This document shows positions 44,727 through 53,168 of a DNA stretch of 64,000 nt, piece after piece. Source of the stretch: Phormidesmis sp963710175. Its GTDB lineage: Bacteria; Cyanobacteriota; Cyanobacteriia; Phormidesmidales; Phormidesmidaceae. Positions within the stretch are counted from its first letter, which is position 1; every line of letters begins with the position of its first letter. The notes beneath the pieces are model-generated. The model was not told the origin of the DNA and did not search any database. It saw only the letters and a list, made by a program, of their open reading frames with translations. Made by a program: the position numbers and the translations under genes. The stretch spans positions 1,850,345 to 1,914,344 of the forward strand of contig CAVPZC010000002.1 in NCBI GenBank assembly GCA_963710175.1, given 5' to 3'.

Positions 44727-45794
44727 ATGAAGCTCGTCCAATTTATCTATCCAATGTTCTTGGTAGCGCTGGGTCTGCACGCTCTGCTGCTATTTGTGCC
44801 AATTGGCGGAGCCGCAGACCCAGATGTAGAAGAGGACGTGCCGCTCTCTGACCTGTCTGAGCAGCCAACACCAGATCCGGCGGGAGCGCTGCCAGTGCCA
44901 GATCTCAATGTATTTACAGAACTGCCGGACGGCACAGCAGTTAATCCAGCGATCGCCCCACCTCCGGCCAGTTCTACCGGCTCATCATCAGCTATTCGCC
45001 GCCGCGCCGCGCCCCGTCAGTCCGTGGCAAGCGCCCCGACTCGGACAACGACACCTACTAACAGTCCGCCCGCTCGCCCAGATTCAGCCGACTTAGCTCC
45101 AGTCGATGGTGCTGCGCCCTCAGCCCCGTCTAGTTCACCGAATCCGCCTGCAACCAATTTGCCTGACCTCTCCGCTGGAGATCAAGGTTCTACAGAGAGC
45201 ACTTCAGACGAGAGCCGTTCAGAAAACGCCACCGTTGAAGATACCGCAAGTCCAACAGCCGCTAATGAACCAGCCAGCAACCTAATCGCCTCAACGAGCG
45301 GTGAGCCACCTGAATCTTTACAGCGACTAGCAGCGGCCTTTGCCCAAGCCTTAGGCTACAACCCGCAGGGCACGGACGAAGCCAGCGCTGAGCGAGAACT
45401 GACGGACTGGCAGGCCAGTATTCGCAGGCAGGCTAACGTCGATGGGGTAGAAAATATTGAACCGACTCAGATAGCTGAACTGACCCAGATCCGCTACCCG
45501 ATTGAATCGACTGAAAAGGCGGACGGGCGACCTTTTAGCGTCTGCTTAGAAAAAGAGCCTCACAGCGCAGAAGTGGGCATCCTGTTCGACTCGCAGGGGC
45601 AGATTGCAGGTGAGCCTAAGCTCATTCGCAGTACGGGCTACAGCGCCCTGAATGAAGAGATAATGGCGGCTATCGCTAAATATGATGGCTTTCCAGATGG
45701 CTATCAGTCGAAGGCCTACACCTTTGCAGTAGAAGTAGACTATGACGCCGATGCCTGTGTGAGCTTGGCAGAACTGATGCCGCCTGGCTCATAG
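44727..45794 (+). CDS. Energy transducer TonB-like protein
   Basis: About 355 residues from ATG 44727 (MKLVQFIYPMF); the frame is open upstream to 44634 but without a signal-like sequence. One N-terminal membrane helix (FLVALGLHALLLFVPIGG), a long disordered Pro/Ser/Thr-rich span (residues 35-215), then a C-terminal fold with VGILFDSQGQIAGEPKLIRS and YSALNEEIMAAIAKYDGFPD, similar to TonB_C. Such proteins link the proton-motive force to outer-membrane receptors. No ExbBD or receptor genes are adjacent. Confidence 0.65.
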   Translation: MKLVQFIYPMFLVALGLHALLLFVPIGGAADPDVEEDVPLSDLSEQPTPDPAGALPVPDLNVFTELPDGTAVNPAIAPPPASSTGSSSAIRRRAAPRQSVASAPTRTTTPTNSPPARPDSADLAPVDGAAPSAPSSSPNPPATNLPDLSAGDQGSTESTSDESRSENATVEDTASPTAANEPASNLIASTSGEPPESLQRLAAAFAQALGYNPQGTDEASAERELTDWQASIRRQANVDGVENIEPTQIAELTQIRYPIESTEKADGRPFSVCLEKEPHSAEVGILFDSQGQIAGEPKLIRSTGYSALNEEIMAAIAKYDGFPDGYQSKAYTFAVEVDYDADACVSLAELMPPGS

Positions 45795-45818
45795 ATTTTT
45801 ATGGATCTAGGTGAGTGG

Positions 45819-46649
45819 CTACAGCTGAGTGCGATCGCTCAAGATCTCGTGGCCAGTCTCAGTGACCAGCACCGTGTGCTCCCACTGCGCCGATAGGGAT
45901 CGATCTAGCGTGACGACTGTCCAGCGATCGCTCAGCGTCCGGGTGTGCTTGGTGCCCGCATTCAAAATCGGCTCAATCGCCAGCGCCATCCCTGGTTGGA
46001 GCGTCACATCCGGTGCTCGGTTGGTGCGAAAGTTAAACACAGACGGCTCTTCGTGCAGGTTGCGCCCCACCCCATGACCGGTGAAATCTTCGACCACCGT
46101 AAATTTATTTGCCTTAATCGAATCTTCAATCGCCCCGGCAATATCCATTAACGTATTGCCCGGCTTAACTTTAGCAATGCCCGCATACAGCGCCTCTTCA
46201 GCAGCCTCAGCCAGCCTTTTTGCTTCAGGTTTTACCTTGCCCACTAAAATAGTCACACAGGAATCGCCGTGAAACCCCTCGTAATAGGCCCCGGTGTCAA
46301 TTTTCACCAGATCCCCCGACTTGATCACTTTTCGCTTGCGGGGAATGCCGTGCACCACTTCATTGTTGATGCTGGCGCAAATGGAGGCTGGGAAGCCGTG
46401 ATAGCCTTTGAAGCTAGGCGTTGCCCCTAGCGCTCGAATGCGCTTTTCTGCGTAGTCGTCGAGGTCAGCGGTGGTCATACCCGCCTGCGTCATTTCGCTA
46501 ATTTCTTTTAGCACCGTCGCCACAATTTTGGCGGCTGCCCGCATCGTCTCAATTTCTGGGGCCGACTTAATTTCGATACGGTTGCCAGCTTTCACCCTTA
46601 GAGCAGGTGGGAAGGAGACACTGGGCAGCAGGCTGGTAAAAAAGTTCAT
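45819..46649 (-). CDS. map: Methionine aminopeptidase, type I
   Basis: Cytosolic metallopeptidase removing N-terminal Met, 276 residues. Metal ligands are visible in KIDTGAYYEGFHGDSC (two Asp), EDFTGHGVGRNLHEEP (His), ALAIEPILNAG (Glu) and QWEHTVLVTETG (Glu). An N-terminal stretch of about 25 residues precedes the usual core start (IEIKSAPEIETMRAAA). Divergent from rplS across 140 bp. Confidence 0.92.
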   Translation of the reverse strand: MNFFTSLLPSVSFPPALRVKAGNRIEIKSAPEIETMRAAAKIVATVLKEISEMTQAGMTTADLDDYAEKRIRALGATPSFKGYHGFPASICASINNEVVHGIPRKRKVIKSGDLVKIDTGAYYEGFHGDSCVTILVGKVKPEAKRLAEAAEEALYAGIAKVKPGNTLMDIAGAIEDSIKANKFTVVEDFTGHGVGRNLHEEPSVFNFRTNRAPDVTLQPGMALAIEPILNAGTKHTRTLSDRWTVVTLDRSLSAQWEHTVLVTETGHEILSDRTQL

Positions 46650-46789
46650 GGCAAAATAAGTTATGACTGAGGCAGGCAGACCGCGACAGGCGATAAGCTC
46701 GGCTTCTATCGTAGCGGTTTTTAGTTTGCCTCTTCACATTCTCTCTTTTTTGCTATAACCTTGTAGACTGTGCGCTTTTAAGGGCTGTC

Positions 46790-47152
46790 ATGAACGCTGA
46801 AGCAATTATCCGCTCTATTGAGGCGGAACAAATCAAAGACGATCTTCCTAAGATCTACGTTGGGGATACAGTTCGCGTTGGAGTGCGGATTGTTGAGGGT
46901 GGTAAGGAGCGCATCCAGCCCTACGAAGGTACCGTGATTGCCATGCGCAATGGCGGCATTAATGAGACAATTACAGTGCGCCGCGTCTTTCAAGGGGTGG
47001 GCGTAGAGCGAGTCTTTTTACTGCACGCGCCTCGGGTTGCTACTATTAAGGTGATTCGCCGGGGTCAGGCTCGCCGGGCAAAGCTGTATTATTTGCGCGA
47101 TCGCGTTGGTAAGGCAACTCGCCTCAAGCAGCGGTTTGATCGCGCTCTGTAG
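46790..47152 (+). CDS. rplS: 50S ribosomal protein L19
   Basis: 120 residues; a structural protein of the large subunit at the interface with the small subunit. VGDTVRVGVRIVEGGKERIQ, PYEGTVIAMRNGGINETITV and RRGQARRAKLYYLRDRVGKA are the family signatures. The Met at 46790 has the spacing expected. It precedes trnW-secE-nusG, the common cyanobacterial order. Confidence 0.95.
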   Translation: MNAEAIIRSIEAEQIKDDLPKIYVGDTVRVGVRIVEGGKERIQPYEGTVIAMRNGGINETITVRRVFQGVGVERVFLLHAPRVATIKVIRRGQARRAKLYYLRDRVGKATRLKQRFDRAL

Positions 47153-47220
47153 CTTTTTAGAGGGCTGTAGAAAATTAGTTTCATCGCTAACTTTTACAGC
47201 CGCCTGTGTGCGTCCCCTAT

Positions 47221-47293
47221 GCGTCCTTAGTTCAGCTGGTAGAACGTCGGTCTCCAAAACCGAATGTCGGGGGTTCGAGTCCTCCAGGACGCG
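47221..47293 (+). tRNA. trnW: tRNA-Trp (CCA anticodon)
   Basis: 73-base cloverleaf without encoded CCA. Acceptor GCGTCCT pairs with AGGACGC, the anticodon stem TCGGT/ACCGA encloses CTCCAAA with anticodon CCA, and the T loop TTCGAGT is flanked by GGGGG/CCTCC. Lies between rplS and secE. Confidence 0.95.
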
Positions 47294-47314
47294 CTTTTCA
47301 GACGCCAGCAAGTC

Positions 47315-47399
47315 TGCTCGCTAGACAGTCTGCCCGAGAGGGGTCAACGGGCAGCCGCTCAGATTGACCCGGCGGGCAGATTTGCCGTCTAGCTGAGCA
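47315..47399. other. Long nested inverted repeat between trnW and secE
   Basis: Nested arms: TGCTC/GAGCA outermost, CTAGAC/GTCTAG, TCTGCCCG/CGGGCAGA, GGGTCAA/TTGACCC innermost, folding 85 bp. It begins 22 bp after the tRNA and could be a processing signal or leader structure for secE-nusG-rplKA. No T-run follows, so it is not a simple terminator. Confidence 0.6.
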
Positions 47400-47537
47400 A
47401 GCTGACTGTCTGAGCGATAGGACCAGCGATCAGGATCTCTGGGCAAGAGAGCTGAGCAGTTGAAGGGCAGAGCCGCTAGCATAAGTTTACTAGCGCAGTT
47501 TTATTTGAGCTTTATTTGAGCGGGCGAGGACTTACCA

Positions 47538-47795
47538 GTGGCCAAAAAAGATATTAAACCAGCCGCCGACAGCAGCGCCAAAAAACCGGTAGATTCGGCT
47601 AAGAACGGCTCTGAAGGCTTTGATGCCAGCGCGTTTACCCGTGGCACCCGCGAAGAGCTAGCTAAGGTGATATGGCCCACTCGCCAGCAGCTGATCAGCG
47701 AGTCTGCCGCCGTCATTTTAATGGTCGGGCTATCGGCGACGCTGATCTACTTTATAGATAAGCTATTTGGCTGGGCCTCTAGACAGGTTTTCTGA
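47538..47795 (+). CDS. secE: Preprotein translocase subunit SecE
   Basis: 85 residues, GTG start. A charged N-terminus, the conserved TRGTREELAKVIWPTRQQLI (amphipathic helix) and one C-terminal membrane helix (SAAVILMVGLSATLIYFI) give the SecE pattern of the SecYEG channel. Followed by nusG after 4 bp. Confidence 0.93.
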   Translation: MAKKDIKPAADSSAKKPVDSAKNGSEGFDASAFTRGTREELAKVIWPTRQQLISESAAVILMVGLSATLIYFIDKLFGWASRQVF

Positions 47796-47799
47796 TTTT

Positions 47800-48450
47800 A
47801 TGACTTACGCATCCGAAGATCCCAATTACGACGACTCTCCAGAAGCGCTGGCAGATGTCGAAGCAGCTGATTTGCCTCAGCGCCCGCAGCGGCCTCGGTG
47901 GTACGCGGTGCAGGTGGCATCTGGCTGTGAAAAAAAGGTGAAGCTCACCTTAGAGCAGCGGGTAAAAACATTTGACCTTGGCGGTGCCATTCTAGAGGTA
48001 GAAATTCCTCAGACGCCGGCGGTGAAGATGCGCAAAGACGGCTCTCGCCACAATATTGACGAGAAAGTTTTTCCGGGCTACGTGCTGATTCGCATGTTGC
48101 TGAATGACGACGCCTGGCAGGTGGTCAAAAACACGCCGCATGTGATTAACTTTGTGGGGGCTGAGCAGCGACGCGCTCAAGGTCGCGGTCGCGGCCACGT
48201 GAAGCCAATGCCGCTGAGCCCTGGCGAGGTTAAGCGTATCTTTAAGCAGACCCAAGAGCAGGCACCTGTCGTCAAAATCGACATGGCTGCTGGTGATAAA
48301 ATCACTGTGCTCTCTGGGCCGTTCAAAGACTTTGAAGGGGAAGTGATTGAAGTGAGCCCAGAGCGCAGCAAGCTAAAGGCCCTGCTCTCTATCTTTGGTC
48401 GTGACACCCCCGTTGAGCTTGAGTTTAATCAAGTGAAGAAAGAATCGTGA
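47800..48450 (+). CDS. nusG: Transcription termination/antitermination protein NusG
   Basis: 216 residues from ATG 47800 (MTYASEDPNYDD); an 11-codon extension overlapping secE is unlikely. RWYAVQVASGCEKKVKLTLE is the NGN start, FPGYVLIRMLLNDDAWQVVK follows, and GDKITVLSGPFKDFEGEVIE is the KOW motif. Slightly longer N-terminal tail than in E. coli, as is common in cyanobacteria. Confidence 0.94.
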   Translation: MTYASEDPNYDDSPEALADVEAADLPQRPQRPRWYAVQVASGCEKKVKLTLEQRVKTFDLGGAILEVEIPQTPAVKMRKDGSRHNIDEKVFPGYVLIRMLLNDDAWQVVKNTPHVINFVGAEQRRAQGRGRGHVKPMPLSPGEVKRIFKQTQEQAPVVKIDMAAGDKITVLSGPFKDFEGEVIEVSPERSKLKALLSIFGRDTPVELEFNQVKKES

Positions 48451-48452
48451 CT

Positions 48453-48575
48453 TCGGCTGCGCTCAGCCACCGGATTGGGGGTAGGAGTGCTGGCCTTTGT
48501 AGGCCCTGTGTATTCAGAAAAGTCTTTGAAGAGCTAGCTTATCCTCAGCCACCCGAGGGCTGAGCGCAGTCGCAG
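48453..48575. repeat. GGCTGAGCGCAG-type palindrome arms between nusG and rplK
   Basis: CGGCTGCGCTCAGCC at about 48456 and GGGCTGAGCGCAGTC at about 48558 form inverted arms separated by about 90 bp. The same word pair flanks 39015-39085. A dispersed repeat that may fold in the nusG-rplK mRNA. Confidence 0.5.
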
Positions 48576-48628
48576 CCCGATTTCACAAAGAGTCCAGTAC
48601 AAAGAGTTCAGTTAGTAAGAGTTAATCA

Positions 48629-49054
48629 ATGGCAAAGAAGGTAGTTGCGCTCATTAAGCTGGCGATCCCCGCTGGCAAGGCGAACCCTGCGCCGCCAATT
48701 GGCCCCGCGCTGGGTCAACACGGTGTCAACATCATGGCGTTTTGTAAAGATTACAACGCCAGAACTGCTGAGAAGGCAGGTTTGATTGTGCCGGTTGAAA
48801 TTTCTGTGTTTGAAGACAGAAGCTTCACCTTTATTCTCAAAACCCCGCCTGCTTCAGTCTTGATCAAGAAAGCAGCAAACATCGAAAAAGGATCGGGCAA
48901 TCCGAGAACTGAGAAAGTGGGGTCAATTACTCGCGCTCAGCTCAAAGAAATTGCTGAAACTAAAATGCCTGACCTCAATGCCAATGACGTTGAGATGGCG
49001 ATGAATATCATTGAAGGCACCGCTCGCAATATGGGCGTTGACGTCGCTGGCTAG
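48629..49054 (+). CDS. rplK: 50S ribosomal protein L11
   Basis: 141 residues. VVALIKLAIPAGKANPAPPI, GPALGQHGVNIMAFCKDYN and PDLNANDVEMAMNIIEGTAR are the L11 signatures; it binds the GTPase-centre RNA. Followed by rplA. Confidence 0.96.
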   Translation: MAKKVVALIKLAIPAGKANPAPPIGPALGQHGVNIMAFCKDYNARTAEKAGLIVPVEISVFEDRSFTFILKTPPASVLIKKAANIEKGSGNPRTEKVGSITRAQLKEIAETKMPDLNANDVEMAMNIIEGTARNMGVDVAG

Positions 49055-49135
49055 CGATCGCGCTTCAAAAACAGATTCAGACAGACAATACTACCGGGGG
49101 AGAAGCTTTTGCTTCGCTACTGACCCCAGAAAAAC

Positions 49136-49855
49136 ATGGCAAAAATCTCTCGACGTATGCAAGCGCTCTACGAAAAAGTAGATAGCGAACAAACCTACCA
49201 GCCCTTAGAGGCGGTAGCCTTGCTCAAAGAAACCGCAACGGCAAAATTCATCGAATCGGCAGAAGCCCACATTCGGCTGGGGATCGATCCCAAATACACC
49301 GACCAGCAGCTGAGAACCACGGTGGCTTTGCCTAAAGGCACGGGTCAAGACGTGCGAGTGGCCGTCATCGCCCGTGGTGAGAAAGTGAATGAAGCCAGTG
49401 AAGCTGGGGCGAACATGGCTGGTTCGGAAGAGCTGATTGACGAAATCGGTCAGGGAATGATGGATTTTGACGTGCTGGTGGCAACGCCAGACATGATGCC
49501 CAAGGTGGCCAGGCTGGGCCGGGTGCTTGGCCCTCGGGGGCTGATGCCTTCGCCCAAAGGGGGAACGGTGACGTTTGATTTGGCGCAGGCGATCGCCGCC
49601 TTTAAAGCGGGTAAGCTCGAATTCCGCGCCGACAGAACAGGCATTGTTCATGTTATGTTTGGTAAGGTCTCTTTTTCCCCAGAAGACCTGCTAGAAAACC
49701 TGAAAGCCCTACAGGAAACGATTGATCGCAATCGCCCCTCGGGAGCAAAAGGTCGCTTCTGGCGCACGGTTTCGATTTCAGCCACGATGGGTCCCTCTAT
49801 CCTGGTAGACGTGCAGGCGCTGCGCGACTTGAAACTCAACGAAGTCATTAGCTAA
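49136..49855 (+). CDS. rplA: 50S ribosomal protein L1
   Basis: 239 residues; rRNA-binding protein of the L1 stalk. IRLGIDPKYTDQQLRTTVAL, LGRVLGPRGLMPSPKGGTVT and FRADRTGIVHVMFGKVSFSP are family signatures. In many bacteria it autoregulates rplK-rplA; no separate L1 leader was identified here. Confidence 0.96.
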   Translation: MAKISRRMQALYEKVDSEQTYQPLEAVALLKETATAKFIESAEAHIRLGIDPKYTDQQLRTTVALPKGTGQDVRVAVIARGEKVNEASEAGANMAGSEELIDEIGQGMMDFDVLVATPDMMPKVARLGRVLGPRGLMPSPKGGTVTFDLAQAIAAFKAGKLEFRADRTGIVHVMFGKVSFSPEDLLENLKALQETIDRNRPSGAKGRFWRTVSISATMGPSILVDVQALRDLKLNEVIS

Positions 49856-49902
49856 GCATTCTTACAACAGCCCATGATTCAATCTCAAAATTGAATATAG
49901 CT

Positions 49903-50017
49903 ACCAGAGACAGCAGGTGCGCTCGATAGTTTATTAGCTATCAAACCGCTCAATTTCCTGCCGAGGTATGCGGTTGAAGCGTTGTCTGAATAACGTCAGT
50001 AAAGCTTCAAACCGTTT
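49903..50017 (+). promoter_or_regulatory. L10 leader (autoregulatory mRNA region upstream of rplJ)
   Basis: The pair GCAGGTG (about 49913) and CCTGCCGAGGT (about 49958) around a long hairpin (TTTGATAGC region) matches the pattern of L10-binding leaders. It is immediately followed by a terminator hairpin. The L10-L12 complex is expected to bind here and control rplJ-rplL. Confidence 0.6.
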
Positions 50018-50049
50018 GCCTCGATCTGGTTATAAGGTCGAGGCTTTTT
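50018..50049 (+). terminator. Rho-independent terminator/attenuator before rplJ
   Basis: GCCTCGATC pairs with GGTCGAGGC around a short loop and is followed by TTTTTG. It lies 87 bp before the rplJ ATG, inside the L10 leader region, so it may act as an attenuator as well as ending the rplKA transcript. Confidence 0.75.
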
Positions 50050-50135
50050 GCTGGCTACAGGCTGTCTACCGAGGCAAATTAACCAGGCTTGCCCATTGGG
50101 GGCAAAAAATCTAAACAAAAAGGAGGTGAAATAGA

Positions 50136-50663
50136 ATGGGAAGAACGCTAGAGAACAAGCAAGAGATTGTCACTGAACTCAAAGCTCTTTTAGATGAGTC
50201 AGAGTCTGCCTTTGTGATCAACTATCAGGGCCTTTCGGTCGGTCAGATGGGCGACTTGCGCAACCGGCTGCGGGAGTCAGGCGCGGTCTGCAAAATCTCT
50301 AAGAACACTTTGCTAAAGCGAGCCATTGACGGACAAACGCAGTGGCAAGAACTAGAGTCTCTGCTGACGGGCACGACAGCAGTCATGCTCACTAAAGAAG
50401 ACATTGGTTCTGCGGTCAAGGCTTACAAAAAGTTTCAGAAAGATACCAAAAAGACTGAGCTGCTCGGCGGTGTGCTGGAAGGCAAGCTGCTGAACCAGAA
50501 AGATTCTGAAGCGCTCGCTGATCTGCCCACTAAAGATGAGCTGTACGCGAAGATTGCGATCGCCATCAACGCGGTGGCAACCAAAGTGGCTGTGGGCATT
50601 AAAGAAGTCCCTGCTTCCATCGGTCGCGGCATCAAAGCCTATGCCGAGAAAGAGGCTGAATAA
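50136..50663 (+). CDS. rplJ: 50S ribosomal protein L10
   Basis: 175 residues; base of the L12 stalk. MGRTLENKQEIVTELKALLD, SAFVINYQGLSVGQMGDLRN and VCKISKNTLLKRAIDGQ are typical. A strong AAGGAGGTG precedes the ATG. Forms the L10-(L12)n complex with the next gene's product. Confidence 0.95.
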   Translation: MGRTLENKQEIVTELKALLDESESAFVINYQGLSVGQMGDLRNRLRESGAVCKISKNTLLKRAIDGQTQWQELESLLTGTTAVMLTKEDIGSAVKAYKKFQKDTKKTELLGGVLEGKLLNQKDSEALADLPTKDELYAKIAIAINAVATKVAVGIKEVPASIGRGIKAYAEKEAE

Positions 50664-50713
50664 GCCCTGCTCAAATATTCACGCTCAACTAACCTACTCA
50701 AGGAGAATAAAAC

Positions 50714-51100
50714 ATGTCTGCTGCAACTGACGAAATTCTAGAGAAGCTAAAAACCCTCTCTCTGCTAGAAGCTTCCGAGCTAGTTTCTCAAATTGAAGAA
50801 GCCTTTGGCGTGAGCGCAGCTGCGCCCGTTGGCGGAATGATGATGGCTGCTGGTGGCGGTGGCGACGCTGAAGAAGTCGAAGAAAAGACTGAATTCGACG
50901 TGGTGCTAGACGAAGTTCCTGGCGACAAAAAGATCGCCATCTTGAAAGTCGTTCGTACCCTAACTGGCCTGGGCTTGAAAGAAGCTAAAGGCATGGTAGA
51001 ATCTGCGCCCATCACCGTCAAAGAAGGCGTTCCTAAGGACGCTGCTGAAGAAGCGAAGAAGTCGATGGAAGATGCAGGCGCTAAGGTGACTATTAAGTAG
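50714..51100 (+). CDS. rplL: 50S ribosomal protein L7/L12
   Basis: 128 residues. The N-terminal dimerisation part (LEKLKTLSLLEASELVSQIE), an Ala/Gly hinge (AAPVGGMMMAAGGG) and the conserved C-terminal domain (KIAILKVVRTLTGLGLKEAK) are all present. Recruits translation factors to the ribosome. A terminator follows. Confidence 0.96.
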   Translation: MSAATDEILEKLKTLSLLEASELVSQIEEAFGVSAAAPVGGMMMAAGGGGDAEEVEEKTEFDVVLDEVPGDKKIAILKVVRTLTGLGLKEAKGMVESAPITVKEGVPKDAAEEAKKSMEDAGAKVTIK

Positions 51101-51181
51101 CCAATGGCTCGCTGAAAGCGGGAGTTTAGAAAGCAGAAAACAGAAGGCAGGAGCTGGGCTACAGCTAACTTTTGTCTTGGG

Positions 51182-51213
51182 AAAGGGAGTTAGATTTGCT
51201 AGCTCCCTTTTTG
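51182..51213. terminator. Terminator after rplL
   Basis: AAAGGGAGTTAG pairs with CTAGCTCCCTTT (11 of 12) and is followed by TTG; A-runs on the other side make it usable in both directions between the convergent rplL and the following gene, whose stop it overlaps. Confidence 0.7.
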
Positions 51214-51660
51214 TTTGCCTTCTTGTATCTCTTCAACAAACTGAGTAAAAGCTTCAAACGACTGAAATTCGGGCTTGATATCGGGCCATTCTCGGGTGAT
51301 CAGCGGGCAGCTTAGCGTGCGCTTTAAATCATTACGCCAGACCTGCCAAATAGAATCGTCTAAATATTTTTGGTACGAGAGATAGTGAACGTCGCAGATG
51401 ACAAAGAGATATCTGCGCACAGCCTGAGTCAGCGCTGGGCTACGAGGCGGCAGCTTGCTGCTGTCTAAACGATGATAAAAGGCATCTTCGGGGAAGCTAT
51501 CCGTGGCGGCCTGATGCCGCTGAGAATAGGTGGTGAAGGTGTCTATATTCCACTGTCTGTGGCTGAGCTTAGTATTAGAGCGAATGGAGACCGCCGCAAA
51601 AATAACGGAGATAACGGCGGCTATTTGCGAGATCTGAGCCGTTGTTTCGAGCCAGTCCAT
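51199..51660 (-). CDS. Hypothetical membrane-anchored protein
   Basis: About 153 residues from the internal ATG at 51658-51660 (MDWLETTAQISQIAAV); the open frame begins 20 codons earlier. One N-terminal hydrophobic segment (AAVISVIFAAVSI), then a soluble, mostly helical part with Trp/Tyr-rich stretches (FVICDVHYLSYQKYLDDSIW). It resembles the DUF4760-like kind of single-helix hypothetical proteins, but I am not certain. Divergent from the REC-histidine kinase. Confidence 0.55.
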   Translation of the reverse strand: MDWLETTAQISQIAAVISVIFAAVSIRSNTKLSHRQWNIDTFTTYSQRHQAATDSFPEDAFYHRLDSSKLPPRSPALTQAVRRYLFVICDVHYLSYQKYLDDSIWQVWRNDLKRTLSCPLITREWPDIKPEFQSFEAFTQFVEEIQEGKQKGS

Positions 51661-51734
51661 AGGGTGATAAATCCTTGTAGCTAGCTGAAGTCTACAGGTG
51701 GGGAATACTCCAGTAAACACCAGCAGGCGCTTTC

Positions 51735-53168
51735 ATGTCCGAGCTGACGACTTCGCCCTCCCAGGTCGACTGCCAGATCTGTGCCCAACCGGCCATTAGC
51801 GTTCTAGTAGTAGACGACCAGCCGATCGCTGCTCAATCAATTCGTCAGCTGCTGGCTTCAGCCCCTGAGATGGTACTGCACTACTGCCAGGATCCTACTC
51901 TGGCGCTCACTACAGCTGTGGATGTAGTGCCAAGCGTGATCTTGCAAGATTTGGTTATGCCCGATGTAGATGGGCTGATGCTGGTCAAATTTTTTCGGGC
52001 CCACCCGACTACGAGAAACACGCCCATCATTATGCTTTCGTCAAAAGGCGACCCCGAAGCTAAAGCCGCCGCTTTTTCGATGGGAGCCAATGATTATCTG
52101 GTCAAACTGCCCGACCCAATTGAGCTGGTTGCTCGTTTGCGCTACCATGCGGCAGCTTATCAAAATTTGCTGAAGCGCTATGAAGCCGAGCAAACGCTGG
52201 CCTACAGTAAGACGCTAGAGAAACGGGTAGAAGCGCGTACTGCTGAACTAAAGCAGGCTCTAGATACGCTCAAACAGGCCCAGGCCAAGCTGATTCATAC
52301 CGAAAAAATGAGCAGTATGGGGCAGCTAGTAGCCGGTATCGCTCATGAGGTTAACAATCCGATAAATTTTATCTACGGCAATCTCAACTATATCAATGGC
52401 TACGTAGAAGACCTGCTGGCGCTGATTCAAGCTTATCAGCAGCAGTATCCCTCGCCGCCGCCGCCAGTTAGTGACCAGTTAGAAGAACTCGATCTCGAAT
52501 TTACCTCGCAGGACCTGTTGCAGAGCTTTACCTCCTTGCGCACTGGTGCCAAACGCATTCGCGACTTAGTGCTCAATTTACGCAACTTCTCTCGTTTTGA
52601 CGAGGCGGCCATCAAGACTGTAAACCTGCATGAAGGCATTGATAGTACCCTGGCCATGCTAGCGCCCGATCTAGAAGGCATTGTCGTTGAAAAAGAGTAT
52701 GGCGATCTGCCCCTGGTGGAGTGCTATGCCAGTCAGCTGAACCAGGTTTTTATGCACCTGATTTGCAACGCGCTAGATGTGCTGAATTCGCCTGCGGACC
52801 GCACTGCAGACAGGTCTCCTCTGCTGCATGTTTCTACGGCGATCGCCCCAAAAAATCGGGTCGCCGTGTGGATTGCAGACAACGGCCCCGGCATTTTGCC
52901 AGAGATTCAAGAGCGCATTTTTGACCCCTTTTTTACGACCAAAGCGGTGGGCAAAGGCACTGGCCTGGGCCTGTCTATTAGCTATCAAATTGTCACCGGG
53001 CAGCACGGGGGAAAGCTAAAGTGCTACTCGGTGCCGGGGCAGGGCGCTAAATTCTTGATTGAACTACCGATCCACCTGGCTAGCGCTGAGAGCGGGGCTG
53101 AGCCGCCACAGCTTGAACCCGTTCAGGTGCTAAAGAGCCAGTCGAGCAGCGCGGGTTATCTGATGTAG
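51735..53168 (+). CDS. Hybrid response regulator-histidine kinase
   Basis: A 477-residue soluble protein. Residues 20-145 are a receiver domain with phospho-acceptor Asp72 in ILQDLVMPDVDG and a Lys in MLSSKGDP. A short coiled coil (KTLEKRVEARTAELKQALDT) leads to the H-box MGQLVAGIAHEVNNPINFIY. The ATPase has LVAC-like N-box MHLICNALDVL, G1 WIADNGPGIL and F-box IFDPFFTTKAVGKGTGLGLS. The receiver-first order means it can be driven by an upstream kinase. Paralogous kinase domain at 33672-35513. Its 3' end overlaps tlyA by 39 bp (convergent). Confidence 0.88.
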   Translation: MSELTTSPSQVDCQICAQPAISVLVVDDQPIAAQSIRQLLASAPEMVLHYCQDPTLALTTAVDVVPSVILQDLVMPDVDGLMLVKFFRAHPTTRNTPIIMLSSKGDPEAKAAAFSMGANDYLVKLPDPIELVARLRYHAAAYQNLLKRYEAEQTLAYSKTLEKRVEARTAELKQALDTLKQAQAKLIHTEKMSSMGQLVAGIAHEVNNPINFIYGNLNYINGYVEDLLALIQAYQQQYPSPPPPVSDQLEELDLEFTSQDLLQSFTSLRTGAKRIRDLVLNLRNFSRFDEAAIKTVNLHEGIDSTLAMLAPDLEGIVVEKEYGDLPLVECYASQLNQVFMHLICNALDVLNSPADRTADRSPLLHVSTAIAPKNRVAVWIADNGPGILPEIQERIFDPFFTTKAVGKGTGLGLSISYQIVTGQHGGKLKCYSVPGQGAKFLIELPIHLASAESGAEPPQLEPVQVLKSQSSSAGYLM

